From an uncultured Eubacterium sp. (lineage in GTDB: Bacteria > Bacillota > Clostridia > Lachnospirales > Lachnospiraceae), in assembly GCA_910584345.1 (NCBI GenBank), contig CAJTZX010000028.1, positions 1 to 52,690 on the forward strand: DNA of 52,690 bases, read 5' to 3'. The stretch's first letter is position 1; each line of letters begins with the position of its first letter. Position numbers and translations under genes: made by a program. Below are positions 34,943 through 44,170 of the stretch, piece by piece. The notes under the pieces were generated by a model. That model saw nothing but the letters and a program-made list of their open reading frames with translations. It did not search any database and was not told the DNA's origin.

Positions 34943-36481
34943 TTATGACGTATATTCTATTGCAATTTCATCTAATGCAGATTTATTTATTCTATTCCAT
35001 TCGTTAAATTCAAGACCACTTTCTGAAACTATTTTGCCAAGTTTTACAAGAAACTCTGGTATCTTATCAGCTGAAATGGTGCCAACTTCCCGTCCCATTG
35101 CTTCTTTTCCTTGTCGTTCACAACCGTTTACATATAATACAAACCCAGGCTGTGGTTTCCCATCAACTTTTTTCATTCCACCCCGAAACCCAATGGTACC
35201 AGTCTGATGTGTGCCACAAGAAGAAGGACATCCGGAAATATGAATCTGAGGAAGCGCTCCATTTGGAATCTTTGCATTTCGTACCGCCTCTACACAAGCT
35301 GCCAGCAACGCTTGCGAGTCCCTTGCACCGACCTGACAGACAGATGCACCAATACAGCTTACCGATGTTTCAAATACAGTCTTTGCACTATCTTTCGTTA
35401 ATTCCATAATTCTTTCAGCTTCTTTTGATGTTAAATTAATTAAATATGCCGTTTCATCTGGTGAAAGTCGCATTTCTACTGCTTCCATATCATGAATAGT
35501 ATCACTTAATTCACAAAAAGTATCCACATTCGGCATACCCCCAATTGGATGCCAGGATACCGTATACAAACCTTCTTGATTTTGTTCAATAATACGCGAT
35601 CCTGAAATCATATTCGCATCCCCTTTTTTGCTTATGGTTTGCTTATTTGCCTGAATACACAGATTTTCTCCAGAATCGAAAACTTCTTTTAATTTTTCCT
35701 CGTATGCAGATACATACTGTTTTGCTCCTCCCAGAGCTTCCTGCATATAACGAGTACGTGCTTTTACTCGGCTATCGTAATTTCCATATGCCAAAAAAGT
35801 AAGCCACATTGCCTTGATATAATACAAAATCATTTCAGGCTCTATTCCTTGTCCAACTTTAACTCCAAAACAAGGATTTATACCAAGTCCCCCGGCACTA
35901 TAGACATCAAATTTCCCTTCTTTTGTTGCCACAAACCCAAGATCGCGATAAGTTGCATGTGTAACATTTCTAGGTGAGTTTGAAAATCCGACTTTCAATT
36001 TCCTCGGCATTTTCTTCTCACAGATAAAATGCAACAGATATTCGCCTGCTTCCAGTGCCCAAGGTAATACATCAAAATATTCATCCTTTTCAACACCGGA
36101 AAGCGGAGGACACATAACGTTTCTTGGATAATCTCCACCGCCACCAATGATAACAATCCCTGCATCCAATGCCGAATCCATAATATTACATAAAACGTCC
36201 GGCTGCAAATCATGTAATTGAATTGTTTGACAAGTTGTAAAATGCATACGGGAAATATGGTATTTTTTTAATATATCAGCTGTAAACGCCATTTTATCCT
36301 TCGTAACACGTCCTGCCGGCATGCGTAACCGAAGCATATTAGCTTTTCCACCTCTTTGTGCATAACTTCCATAAAAACCGGAAAAACTTTTGTATTCACT
36401 TTGACTTAAAACTCCATCATAAAATTGAGCTGTTTTTTCTTGGAATTTAGGAAGATATTGTTTCCATTGTTGTGTGTCCAT
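34943..36481 (-). CDS. Siroheme Fe-S sulfite/nitrite reductase (ferredoxin-type)
   Basis: A 512-aa siroheme enzyme that performs the six-electron reduction of sulfite or nitrite. Two ferrodoxin-like half domains are visible (YAQRGGKANMLRLRMPAGR and the second repeat near 305-340). The cluster motif is CIGASVCQVGARDS followed by SGCPSSCG, whose four cysteines hold the 4Fe-4S cluster bridged to siroheme. The mid-protein block VMCPPLSGVEKDEYFD is typical. It appears to be a single-gene unit with its own terminator, about 240 bp downstream of the Fe-S aldo-keto reductase end. Substrate choice between sulfite and nitrite cannot be read here. Confidence 0.9.
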   Translation of the reverse strand: MDTQQWKQYLPKFQEKTAQFYDGVLSQSEYKSFSGFYGSYAQRGGKANMLRLRMPAGRVTKDKMAFTADILKKYHISRMHFTTCQTIQLHDLQPDVLCNIMDSALDAGIVIIGGGGDYPRNVMCPPLSGVEKDEYFDVLPWALEAGEYLLHFICEKKMPRKLKVGFSNSPRNVTHATYRDLGFVATKEGKFDVYSAGGLGINPCFGVKVGQGIEPEMILYYIKAMWLTFLAYGNYDSRVKARTRYMQEALGGAKQYVSAYEEKLKEVFDSGENLCIQANKQTISKKGDANMISGSRIIEQNQEGLYTVSWHPIGGMPNVDTFCELSDTIHDMEAVEMRLSPDETAYLINLTSKEAERIMELTKDSAKTVFETSVSCIGASVCQVGARDSQALLAACVEAVRNAKIPNGALPQIHISGCPSSCGTHQTGTIGFRGGMKKVDGKPQPGFVLYVNGCERQGKEAMGREVGTISADKIPEFLVKLGKIVSESGLEFNEWNRINKSALDEIAIEYTS

Positions 36482-36722
36482 AAAATCTCCTTTCTAAAAT
36501 TATATTTAAAATAAATGATGTTGAAATTATACGAAGTTAAAATATTCTTTAAAAATATTCCTAAATATATAGTACATTAAGAAAATTTGACAGAAATCAA
36601 ACGCATGATTTCAAATATATACAAAATATACATAATATAGCTTTTTATTGCAAACGTTCAAGAAATCTGATCCGTTGCTTTTTATCCGATTTTAAATAAC
36701 AATATTCTATCTATACTGACAA

Positions 36723-37886
36723 TTAACGAAACATTCTTTTTGTTACAAACGCAATTATCTTATAGATTGGATTTTCCATATGTTTTACAACAGAATTTAA
36801 CTCATTACGTATTTTAATGCCTTGCGGGCAATGTTTTTCGCATTTTCCGCATTTTTTACACAAAGAAGCATTTGAAGGTTTCGCCCGCATCGTTGTACAC
36901 ATTAAATATTCCCGCATTCCAGTAAAATAATTATCTGTATAACAGACATTATAACAGCGAAAAATCCCCGGAATATCTACACCTGCAGGACAAGGTTGAC
37001 AATATGTGCATCCGGTACATGGTACCTTGATTTTTTCATTTAACGCTTTACGTATTTTTTGGAAAAGTACAGCATCACTTTTTGTTAGCTCACCGATTTT
37101 TACAGAACGTGCAATCCGTATGTTTTCTTTCAACATTTCCATGGAATTCATACCAGATAATACAACAGATACGCTAGATTGATTCCATAACCATCGCAAC
37201 GCCCACTCTGCCGGACTGCGGCGCGGAGAAGTTTTGTGAAATATTTCTTTGGCTTTAGGCGGAAGATCATTTACCAGCCTGCCTCCTCTTAACGGTTCCA
37301 TAATAATTACCGGAATCCCTCTATTTGCTGCGTACTCTACACCTATGCGACCGGCCTGACTATATTCATCCATATAATTATACTGTACCTGACAAAAATC
37401 CCAGTCATATGCATCCAGAAGCTTTATAAACTGATCTGAGTTTCCATGGTAAGAAAAGCCAATTCTTCGAATTTGTCCGCATTCTTTTTTTTCTAACAGC
37501 CATTTTAATACTTCCATACGAACTAATTTTTGGAAGACATGTACATCTGGAAGCATATGTATTAAATAATTGTCAATATAATCTGTATGAAGGCGAGTAA
37601 GCTGTTCTTCAAATATTTTATTTGCATTTTCTAAAGAATGGATCAAATAATGTGGCAACTTTGTTGCAATTTCAATTTTATCTCTCCAACCATTTTTCTC
37701 AATCAATATTCCAAGAGCTTTCTCACTTCCTTTATACACATAAGCTGTATCAAAATAATTGATACCATGACGAATCGCATATGCCAATTCTCGCTCCGTT
37801 TCTTTCATATCTATATGTCCTTTTTTTGTTGGAAGCCGCATACAGCCAAACCCCAAAATCGACCAATCATTTTTTCTTTTTTCCAT
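36723..37886 (-). CDS. Aldo/keto reductase with C-terminal 4Fe-4S ferredoxin domain
   Basis: A 387-aa protein. The N-terminal 270 residues are an AKR barrel (GFGCMRLPT, INYFDTAYVYKGSE with the catalytic Tyr, IEIATKLPHY). The C-terminus carries cysteine groups CTGCTYCQPCPAGVDIP and CKKCGKCEKHCPQGI, typical of the ferredoxin-fused AKRs common in anaerobes. Substrate unknown. It is preceded by AAAGGAATTGAA. A 9-bp inverted repeat (37923-37959) lies in its upstream region. Confidence 0.92.
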   Translation of the reverse strand: MEKRKNDWSILGFGCMRLPTKKGHIDMKETERELAYAIRHGINYFDTAYVYKGSEKALGILIEKNGWRDKIEIATKLPHYLIHSLENANKIFEEQLTRLHTDYIDNYLIHMLPDVHVFQKLVRMEVLKWLLEKKECGQIRRIGFSYHGNSDQFIKLLDAYDWDFCQVQYNYMDEYSQAGRIGVEYAANRGIPVIIMEPLRGGRLVNDLPPKAKEIFHKTSPRRSPAEWALRWLWNQSSVSVVLSGMNSMEMLKENIRIARSVKIGELTKSDAVLFQKIRKALNEKIKVPCTGCTYCQPCPAGVDIPGIFRCYNVCYTDNYFTGMREYLMCTTMRAKPSNASLCKKCGKCEKHCPQGIKIRNELNSVVKHMENPIYKIIAFVTKRMFR

Positions 37887-37922
37887 TTCAATTCCTTTCT
37901 ATATATCATGGCCTGATAATTT

Positions 37923-37959
37923 TTGAAAGAGACAGCATTCTAATAATACTATCTCTTTC
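37923..37959. repeat. Inverted repeat upstream of the aldo/keto reductase
   Basis: TGAAAGAGA and TCTCTTTCA are exact complements around a 19-base centre. No T-run follows on either strand, so it is an operator candidate rather than a terminator. Confidence 0.5.
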
Positions 37960-38118
37960 AGACGCAAACGAAAAGTATCACTACAACCTCTATTTACTTA
38001 TGGATCTTTCTATATAGTCTGCACAAAAATAGATTCTAATATACTTGCACAAAATATATTTTTACATAATATTTTATAGAATTATTTTTTATATATTTAC
38101 ATAAATGAGTGAATAAAC

Positions 38119-38403
38119 TTAAAAAAAGTAATCTTTCACATGAAAACCTAGTTCTCCATTTTTCGGAAGTATTTTTTCAGTATCCATCCTATCAATTACA
38201 ATGTAAGAATCTTTATTCAACATGGTAAGCATTCGATAAATCTGTTCTTCCGTACCCTGTGCCTCCATCTCCACAGAACCATCTTCGTTATTTCTAACCC
38301 ACCCTGTCACACCCAAACTTCGAGCTGCATATGACGCCCGATAACGAAATCCTACGCCTTGCACTCTTCCTGTAAAACGAATATGCTTTCGTACTATCTC
38401 CAT
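38119..38403 (-). CDS. acyP: Acylphosphatase
   Basis: A 94-aa acylphosphatase that hydrolyses carboxyl-phosphate bonds. The active site GRVQGVGFRYRASYAARSLG contains the substrate arginine, and GWVRNNEDGSVEMEAQG contains the catalytic asparagine. Length is typical. The ribosome site GAGAGGGAAGTTAT precedes the ATG. It stands alone. Confidence 0.95.
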   Translation of the reverse strand: MEIVRKHIRFTGRVQGVGFRYRASYAARSLGVTGWVRNNEDGSVEMEAQGTEEQIYRMLTMLNKDSYIVIDRMDTEKILPKNGELGFHVKDYFF

Positions 38404-38722
38404 ATAACTTCCCTCTCTTTTCTACAAAATAAATTGTTTGCCAAATTTACATCTGCCAAACATGAATATAAAAATAATATCTACATATAAATTATAAAAA
38501 ACAACATAATATAAATATAACTTTAAACTTTTCAATATCCGATAAGCTTGTCTGCCAATAAAAATATGATAAAGAAAGCTTACTTAATTACAAATAGAAA
38601 TTGTGATTTCTTTTACGCCTACTAATTTTTTATGATATATCAAATTATACAGTAACAAATTTTAAAAATAATTCAATAAAAATTATTTTTAACAGATCAT
38701 TCTATTTATTCGTTATTTTTTA

Positions 38723-38950
38723 AACTGTTATCAAATCTATAACAGTTCCGATAAAGTCGCACATCTACTGCGCGACCACATGAAATTGTAGTGTAACAGA
38801 TATTCAGTACATCGTGAAGCGATTCCTAATGGCTGAACATGAAACAGTTTTATGGGTTATCTGAACTGTTATCAAAATATCATGATATTTGTATTTTGTC
38901 AATGAAAACTGCTTGCTTTCTATGCAAACGTATGCTAATCTGATAACAGT
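38723..38950 (+). repeat. Unknown structured element, copy A, with AACTGTTATC repeats
   Basis: The core 38752-38871 is homologous to 44393-44509 on the other strand. Shared blocks are CGACCA-ATGAAATT, CAGAT-TTCAG, GAAG-GATTCCTAAT and ACAGTT...GTTATCT-AACTGT, the last able to form a hairpin. ACTGTTATCA (38724-38733) and TGATAACAGT (38941-38950) flank the element as 10-bp inverted ends, as in a MITE. A riboswitch-like leader for trxA is the other option. I do not recognise the family. Confidence 0.6.
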
Positions 38951-38956
38951 TCAGAT
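38860..38956. repeat. 16-bp inverted repeat upstream of trxA
   Basis: ATCTGAACTGTTATCA (38860-38875, within about a base) and TGATAACAGTTCAGAT (38941-38956) are exact inverse complements about 65 bases apart. A separate ATATCATGATAT palindrome lies between them. It could be a stem of the element or an operator pair. Confidence 0.65.
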
Positions 38957-39029
38957 TCAGGTATATTCATCTGACAAAATAATTTTAAATGCGATCAAAA
39001 GCGCATGGTTATGGAAAGGAGATATTTAA

Positions 39030-39338
39030 ATGGCAGTTGTTACGATTACTACTGAAAATTTTGAAACTGAAGTTATGCAATCAGATAAACCTGTAATTAT
39101 TGATTTTTGGGCGGACTGGTGTGGACCATGTAAACGTCTCTCACCTGCAGTAGATGAGCTTTCAGAACAAACTTCAGAAATAAAAATGTGCAAAGTAAAT
39201 GTGGATGAACAGCCAGAACTGGCTTCCCGTTTTCAAATTATGAGTATTCCAACTCTAATTAGCTTTAAAAACGGCAATATCTATAAGACTTCAGTTGGTC
39301 TGATACCTAAAAATGCAATTTTAGATCTTGTAAAATAA
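39030..39338 (+). CDS. trxA: Thioredoxin
   Basis: A 102-aa thioredoxin with active site WADWCGPCK, the cis-proline block MSIPTLISFKNG and the typical N-terminus. It is a disulfide reductant for NrdD-independent enzymes, peroxiredoxins and others. The ribosome site is AAAGGAGATATTTAA. It is one of three plus-strand genes right of rep. No thioredoxin reductase is adjacent. The region upstream carries the unknown structured element, which may be its leader. Confidence 0.96.
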   Translation: MAVVTITTENFETEVMQSDKPVIIDFWADWCGPCKRLSPAVDELSEQTSEIKMCKVNVDEQPELASRFQIMSIPTLISFKNGNIYKTSVGLIPKNAILDLVK

Positions 39339-39352
39339 CACTTATTTATGTT

Positions 39353-39396
39353 AAAATCCATGAAATCAATAAATATAAATTGATCTCATGGATTTT
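39353..39396. terminator. Bidirectional terminator between trxA and the TtcA-like gene
   Basis: AAAATCCATGA(A)ATCAAT pairs with ATTGAT(C)TCATGGATTTT, a stem of about 17 bp with one mismatch. T-run follows on plus. It overlaps the stop codon of the minus-strand gene (39386-39388). Confidence 0.85.
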
Positions 39397-40249
39397 TTAG
39401 ATCATACGTATCCAAAAAATGATGTCTTTTCTTATTTTGTTTATAAGCAATAATTGTATCTAAGTTTACGTTCTCTACACTTTTAAATAAATTTCCTTCA
39501 ATAAATGGATTTTTTTCCTTTAAAGAACAGATTAATTCTTTCGTTTCTTGTCGCTTGGAAGTTATTTCAGCTATGTCGCTATTTGCACATTGATCTGTAA
39601 AATGACATGCACATTGTAAAAAATGTAAAGCATGATAATCTCTCCAACGTTTAATATCATTCTCATGAACTAAATATAGCGGACGAATTAACTCCATTCC
39701 TTTAAAATTTGTACTGTGCAGTTTCGGCATCATAGTCTGAATTTGACCACTGTACAACATTCCCATCAAAATCGTTTCTATAACATCATCATAATGATGA
39801 CCAAGCGCAATTTTATTGCATCCGTATTCTGCAGCCTTACTGTAAAGATAGCCTCGACGCATTCGTGCACATAGATAGCATGGAGACTTTTCTACATGTT
39901 CTACCGCATCAAAAATCTGTGTTTCAAATATCGTTAAAGGAATATCCATGATTTGTGCATTTTGCTCAATTCTTTCCCTATTAGCCTTACGATAACCTGG
40001 ATCCATAACAAGGAAAATTAATTCAAAATAAAATTTTCTATGTTTTTGCAATTCTTGAAAACATTTCGCCATTAGCATTGAATCTTTACCGCCTGAAATG
40101 CAAACAGCGACTCTATCACCTTCTTGTAACAATTCATAAACATTAATTGCTTTCGCAAAGCGACTAAAGATATTTTTATGAAATTTTTTACGAATACTAT
40201 ATTCAATATCCTCCGCCGTACTTCTTTTTTTATCTGTGTTTTGCATCAT
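39386..40249 (-). CDS. TtcA-family PP-loop tRNA thiolase
   Basis: A 287-aa adenylating enzyme of the TtcA/TilS-like family. The PP-loop is CISGGKDSML. A CxxC pair is visible in SPCYLCARMRRG, and a third cysteine candidate is in QCACHF; in TtcA three cysteines hold a 4Fe-4S cluster used in 2-thiolation of cytidine 32 of tRNA. GHHYDDVIETILM matches the family HD motif. Gene order with hydE upstream (24 bases) suggests a shared transcript. Firmicutes TtcA relatives are not all proven cytidine thiolases. Confidence 0.87.
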   Translation of the reverse strand: MMQNTDKKRSTAEDIEYSIRKKFHKNIFSRFAKAINVYELLQEGDRVAVCISGGKDSMLMAKCFQELQKHRKFYFELIFLVMDPGYRKANRERIEQNAQIMDIPLTIFETQIFDAVEHVEKSPCYLCARMRRGYLYSKAAEYGCNKIALGHHYDDVIETILMGMLYSGQIQTMMPKLHSTNFKGMELIRPLYLVHENDIKRWRDYHALHFLQCACHFTDQCANSDIAEITSKRQETKELICSLKEKNPFIEGNLFKSVENVNLDTIIAYKQNKKRHHFLDTYDLKNP

Positions 40250-40273
40250 AAGATCCTTTCTTTTCTCAGTAAA

Positions 40274-41356
40274 TCACATAAGACTGTCACCACGTTCAAT
40301 ACTTAGTTCATAACCTATTTGTTTCATCTGCATTGCTAACTTTTCCCTGTATTGTGCCGACTCAAAACCGGAATGTATTTTATTATCATAAAGCAAGTAT
40401 TTTTCACGTACATCGGTCGGAGATAAATTTGGCATAACAACATTTGCACCCGACAGAATTCCTAACTCACGTCCATTTGGATGTATCGTTCCTAGTGCTG
40501 TTGTCGCTGGAAGTAATGTTTTTGGAAACATTAGCCGAAGTATCGACAATAGTTTGCGTGTCATAAGAAGCGTTCCTGCCTTGCTTGCCGCAAATGGAGT
40601 ATCTGCCTGTGGAATAAATGGTCCAATACCAACCATATGTGGCTGTAATGTTTCTAAATAACGCAAATCACAAATCAAAAGCTCTATTGTTTGACCAGGA
40701 GAACCTACCATAAATCCAGATCCTACCTGATATCCAATTTGTTTTAACAATTTTAAACACTCTTTACGATGTACAAAGCTCATTTTCTCTGGATGTAACA
40801 TTTTATAATGAGATTCATCTGCCGTCTCATGACGCAGCAAATAACGGTCTGCACCACAATCATACCAATATTGATAAGCCTCTTGTTCCCATTCACCGAA
40901 AGACAAGGTAAGAGCACAATCCGGATAATGATCTTTTAAATAACAGATAATTTCTCCTAATTTTTCCTTCGTGTAATATGCATCTTCCCCGCCTTGCAGC
41001 ACAAAAGTACGAAAGCCAAGGGCATAACCTTCCTTCGCACATTGATATATTTCTTCCTTATGAAGCCGATAGCGGTCAATTTTACGGTTCTCGCACCGAA
41101 TTCCGCAATAATAACAATTATTACGACAATAATTCGTAAATTCGATCAATCCCCTTGTGTATACCTTTTTTCCATAATATTTTTCACGCACCTGCCTGGC
41201 ATATTGATACAAAAATTCCAGTGCGTCTTCTTGTTCACATTGCAATATTTCGATTAATTCTTCATCTAACAACGTGTGATTTTGATACAACCGTTTGGTC
41301 AATTCTTGTATTTTGTTGCACTCTTTCTCCTGTACTTCTGATCTTTTTGGATTCAT
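40274..41356 (-). CDS. hydE: [FeFe]-hydrogenase H-cluster radical-SAM maturase HydE
   Basis: A 360-aa radical-SAM protein. The cluster motif is NYCRNNCYYCG (CX3CX2C), and the HydE-typical segments VLQGGEDAYYTKEKL, YLLRHETADESHY, GSGFMVGSPGQT and GPFIPQADTPF follow. HydE helps build the organic part of the hydrogenase H-cluster together with HydF and HydG, neither of which is in the window. The start codon lies three bases after the stop of the sigma-like gene, so the two are coupled. Confidence 0.94.
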   Translation of the reverse strand: MNPKRSEVQEKECNKIQELTKRLYQNHTLLDEELIEILQCEQEDALEFLYQYARQVREKYYGKKVYTRGLIEFTNYCRNNCYYCGIRCENRKIDRYRLHKEEIYQCAKEGYALGFRTFVLQGGEDAYYTKEKLGEIICYLKDHYPDCALTLSFGEWEQEAYQYWYDCGADRYLLRHETADESHYKMLHPEKMSFVHRKECLKLLKQIGYQVGSGFMVGSPGQTIELLICDLRYLETLQPHMVGIGPFIPQADTPFAASKAGTLLMTRKLLSILRLMFPKTLLPATTALGTIHPNGRELGILSGANVVMPNLSPTDVREKYLLYDNKIHSGFESAQYREKLAMQMKQIGYELSIERGDSLM

Positions 41357-41359
41357 ATT

Positions 41360-42208
41360 TTAATATTTATTTCCTTTTTCCAATATTGTAAGTATATCTT
41401 CCATTTCAGATACCGTAATCTTCGTATACTGGCTTAATTCTTCCGTAGATGGCATTCTTTGCATTTGTTCTGCCAGATATTTTTGAGCTTCATATACTAA
41501 TGCTGCCTTTGCAAGCAAAGACTGATCCATATCTGTATCTTTCATCATTTTTTTGCTATACTCGTCCATCGCAATTTTTGCTTTCATCATCAGTTCTTTT
41601 TCAAAATTTATTTTTTTTCCACAACCTAGCATTTGCTGTAAAGCCAAAAATACAGCTATATTCCCCTCTTGAATCATGTCCGCAAGGTCCTTGGGCTCTG
41701 TTATGTGAATCTGTTTCTTCGCAATCTGCAATACTTTTAACATCCATTGTTCTGAAAGCTGATACATAGACTTCTCATCACCTGCAATTAGATGTTCATA
41801 TAACTCCTCTTCTTCTTCTTTGGTATATTGTGTAATATTTTGCAGATCTTCTAAATATAATCTGAAAAAAGCTGTATCCGGTAAATTCATTTCTACTGCT
41901 GATTCTGTTTGTATGTCGTTTACTGAATCTGCCTGCATTCCAGTATGTTCTAATAAATCACTCTTCGATTCTTGTTGTAATTGCAACAAATACTGACACA
42001 CCATGTCCTGCTGCTGTTCCGACAATGGAATATTCTTAAAAAATGAAACTATTTCTTCTTTTGTGAATTTTATATCAGACAATTGCATCTTTTTTTGTAT
42101 AGAATGTATCATTTCTAATAAATTATTTTTAACATCATTCTTCATTGAATCACCTATTTTAAGATTTCGTTGATAAGAATTATTTCTTTGTTCATTTTTA
42201 TCTGACAT
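41360..42208 (-). CDS. Sigma-70-like protein lacking region 4
   Basis: About 282 aa from the ATG after AGGAGATGTTT. The middle matches sigma-70 region 1.2 to early region 2: RLYLEDLQNITQYTKEEEEELYEHLIAGDEKSMYQLSEQWMLKVLQIAKK, read in pieces, and LADMIQEGNIAVFLALQQM. The last 45 residues resemble region 3 (YLAEQMQRMPSTEELSQYTKITVSEMEDIL). The promoter-reading part of region 2 (2.3-2.4) is poorly kept and region 4 is missing. The N-terminal 100 residues are Gln-rich and unrelated. It could be a core-binding modulator or decoy. It is coupled to hydE. Confidence 0.78.
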   Translation of the reverse strand: MSDKNEQRNNSYQRNLKIGDSMKNDVKNNLLEMIHSIQKKMQLSDIKFTKEEIVSFFKNIPLSEQQQDMVCQYLLQLQQESKSDLLEHTGMQADSVNDIQTESAVEMNLPDTAFFRLYLEDLQNITQYTKEEEEELYEHLIAGDEKSMYQLSEQWMLKVLQIAKKQIHITEPKDLADMIQEGNIAVFLALQQMLGCGKKINFEKELMMKAKIAMDEYSKKMMKDTDMDQSLLAKAALVYEAQKYLAEQMQRMPSTEELSQYTKITVSEMEDILTILEKGNKY

Positions 42209-42270
42209 AAACATCTCCTATTTTTTACAAAAGAATGTACATATTTCAGTCAATTTTTTAACAAATCATT

Positions 42271-42873
42271 TTATTTTTCCGTATTTTTCAAAGTACCAAT
42301 TGTAACATTTCTATCAATCCAATTTTTCTTAGCATAATCCCATAACTCCTTTGAACCTTCTGCTGTATGTGCATTTCTTGCAAGCACTTGAGTAAGCTCT
42401 ACACCATGTTCCATCCACGACTTGCCATCTGTTGCATCGTTAAGCATTAATGGCTGAATATGATCCATGGCGCGTGCAAATTTAGCTTCTGGCGTTTTTG
42501 CTTCTTCAAATTCTTCCCATAATGCAGTCAACTTTTGTTTTTGATCGTCTGGAAGCATACCATAAATGCGTTCTGCTGCCTGTTCTTCCCGTTGATGCTG
42601 TGTCTTTTTACCTTCTTCATCATATGCATACGTGTCTCCTGCATCAATTTCAACAACATCATGAAGCAAAATCATTGTTACTGTTTTGAGAACATCAATC
42701 TTTTCAGAGGCATATTCGCTCAATAAAACAGTCATAACTGCAGCATGCCAAGCATGCTCAGCATCATTTTCTTTTCGAGAAGCATCGGCAAGATACGTCT
42801 GGCGATTAATCTTTTTTTCTTTATCAATTTCACGAATAAAACAAAATAATTTATCTAATCGTTCTTGATTCAT
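42271..42873 (-). CDS. HD-domain hydrolase (YfbR/HDDC2-like)
   Basis: A 200-aa HD-superfamily phosphohydrolase. The metal ligands are His in ENDAEHAWHAAV, the HD pair in ILLHDVVEIDAGD, and a later Asp in FARAMDHIQPLM. This pattern fits the YfbR/HDDC2 group, 5'-deoxynucleotidases that remove phosphate from dNMPs. The ribosome site is GGGGGAAAATGAA. A link to nucleotide balance with NrdD on the same replicon is possible. Confidence 0.9.
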   Translation of the reverse strand: MNQERLDKLFCFIREIDKEKKINRQTYLADASRKENDAEHAWHAAVMTVLLSEYASEKIDVLKTVTMILLHDVVEIDAGDTYAYDEEGKKTQHQREEQAAERIYGMLPDDQKQKLTALWEEFEEAKTPEAKFARAMDHIQPLMLNDATDGKSWMEHGVELTQVLARNAHTAEGSKELWDYAKKNWIDRNVTIGTLKNTEK

Positions 42874-42976
42874 TTCATTTTCCCCCTATTTTTTGCATTT
42901 AAAAAGCAATTGTCCCTACAATAATCATTTTTGTAAAAGCACTGACAAGCTGATTTGCACCTTTCATAATAAAAGT

Positions 42977-43096
42977 TTATTTGATAGCTCCATTTTTAAC
43001 TTTAACTATATTTTTACGTGATTCGTATTTCATATAAAACTTGTAACATTCTGCATGATTTCCTACACTCTGTATATAAAGCATTAAAATTTTCAT
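42977..43096 (-). CDS. Possible 39-aa protein after the CDF gene
   Basis: An ATG one base after the CDF stop opens a 39-codon frame (MKILMLYIQSVGNHAECYKF...), preceded at about 10 bases by AGAGGG inside the CDF gene end. It could be a small coupled protein. I recognise no relative, and a frame of this length may arise by chance. Confidence 0.3.
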   Translation of the reverse strand: MKILMLYIQSVGNHAECYKFYMKYESRKNIVKVKNGAIK

Positions 43097-43097
43097 A

Positions 43098-44009
43098 TTA
43101 TTTGCCCTCTTTATCCGGATTCACATGAACCATAATATGTTTTACATTTGGAAATTTCTCTTCAATCTGATTATGAACTTCTTCTGCAATTGCATGTGTC
43201 TCCTGAAGCGTTTTTCTTCCATCTGCAGCAATTTCTACATCAACATAAATACGATTGCCAAATTCTCTTGTAGTTAAATCATCAACACGTATCACTCCCT
43301 GTTGTGTTAACACTGTATTTCTAAGTTGTGCCACCATACTGTCATCGCAGGATTTATCTACCATCTTATCTATTGCATCCTTAAATATATCATAAGATGC
43401 TTTTATAATAAAGACACAAATGACGACACCTGCTATTGGATCCATAACCGGAAAACCAAGCCTTGCCCCCAAAATACCAAGAAAAGAACCAACTGAAGAC
43501 AATGCATCCGAACGATGATGCCACGCATCCGCCATCAAAGCGCCACAATTGATTCGTTTCGCATAAAATTTCGTATACCAAAACATCCATTCTTTAACAA
43601 GGATGGACAATATTGCAGCTATCAATGCAAATCCACCAGGTACCGCAAGATTCTCGTATCTTCCTACCACTATTTTTTGAATTCCGGTATAGCCAATTCC
43701 TATTCCAGTCAAAAACAAAACAACGGCGAGTAAAATTGCTGCAACGCACTCCATACGTTCATGACCATACGGATGTTCTTTATCTGCTTCTTTGCGAGAA
43801 ATTTTCACTCCTACAATTACAATTAGCGTACTAAACACATCTGATGCAGAATGGATTGCATCTGAAACCATCGCTCCTGAAAAAGCTGTAATTCCTGCAA
43901 TCAATTTAAATACTGTCAAAAATGTATTTGCTAAAATGCTTGTTCTGGAAACTTTTATTACAATTTGCTCAGTCAAATCCTTTGGCTGTTCTATATAAGA
44001 TTCCTTCAT
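43098..44009 (-). CDS. Cation diffusion facilitator exporter, predicted Ni/Co efflux
   Basis: A 303-aa CDF transporter. Six membrane helices; metal site in helix 2 (SDAIHSASDVFST) and helix 5 (ADAWHHRSDALSS); C-terminal cytoplasmic domain ending in HIMVHVNPD. CDF proteins export divalent metals by proton antiport. The helix-5 His-Asp pair follows the family rule. A NiCo riboswitch 200 bases upstream points to nickel/cobalt (or iron) as substrate. The ribosome site is AAGGAGGAGTTGA. Confidence 0.93.
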   Translation of the reverse strand: MKESYIEQPKDLTEQIVIKVSRTSILANTFLTVFKLIAGITAFSGAMVSDAIHSASDVFSTLIVIVGVKISRKEADKEHPYGHERMECVAAILLAVVLFLTGIGIGYTGIQKIVVGRYENLAVPGGFALIAAILSILVKEWMFWYTKFYAKRINCGALMADAWHHRSDALSSVGSFLGILGARLGFPVMDPIAGVVICVFIIKASYDIFKDAIDKMVDKSCDDSMVAQLRNTVLTQQGVIRVDDLTTREFGNRIYVDVEIAADGRKTLQETHAIAEEVHNQIEEKFPNVKHIMVHVNPDKEGK

Positions 44010-44170
44010 TCAACTCCTCCTTTTTTCATACAATCTTCCAACTTTGGAGTATACAAAACGTCTAAATATATCTATAACCTGCAACATCTATTACAAATAG
44101 TAACTTGTACATAGATATGCCATTAGAAACCACCAAAAATATTTTATAAAACATTCAGTGGATTAAAAAA

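Larger units (their letters stand above)
38404..39029. other. AT-rich intergenic region before trxA
   Basis: No gene was seen. It carries copy A of the paired unknown element (38752-38871), bracketed by repeats of AACTGTTATC, and a 16-bp inverted repeat immediately upstream of trxA. The left part (38404-38700) is plain AT-rich DNA with nothing recognisable. Confidence 0.6.
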
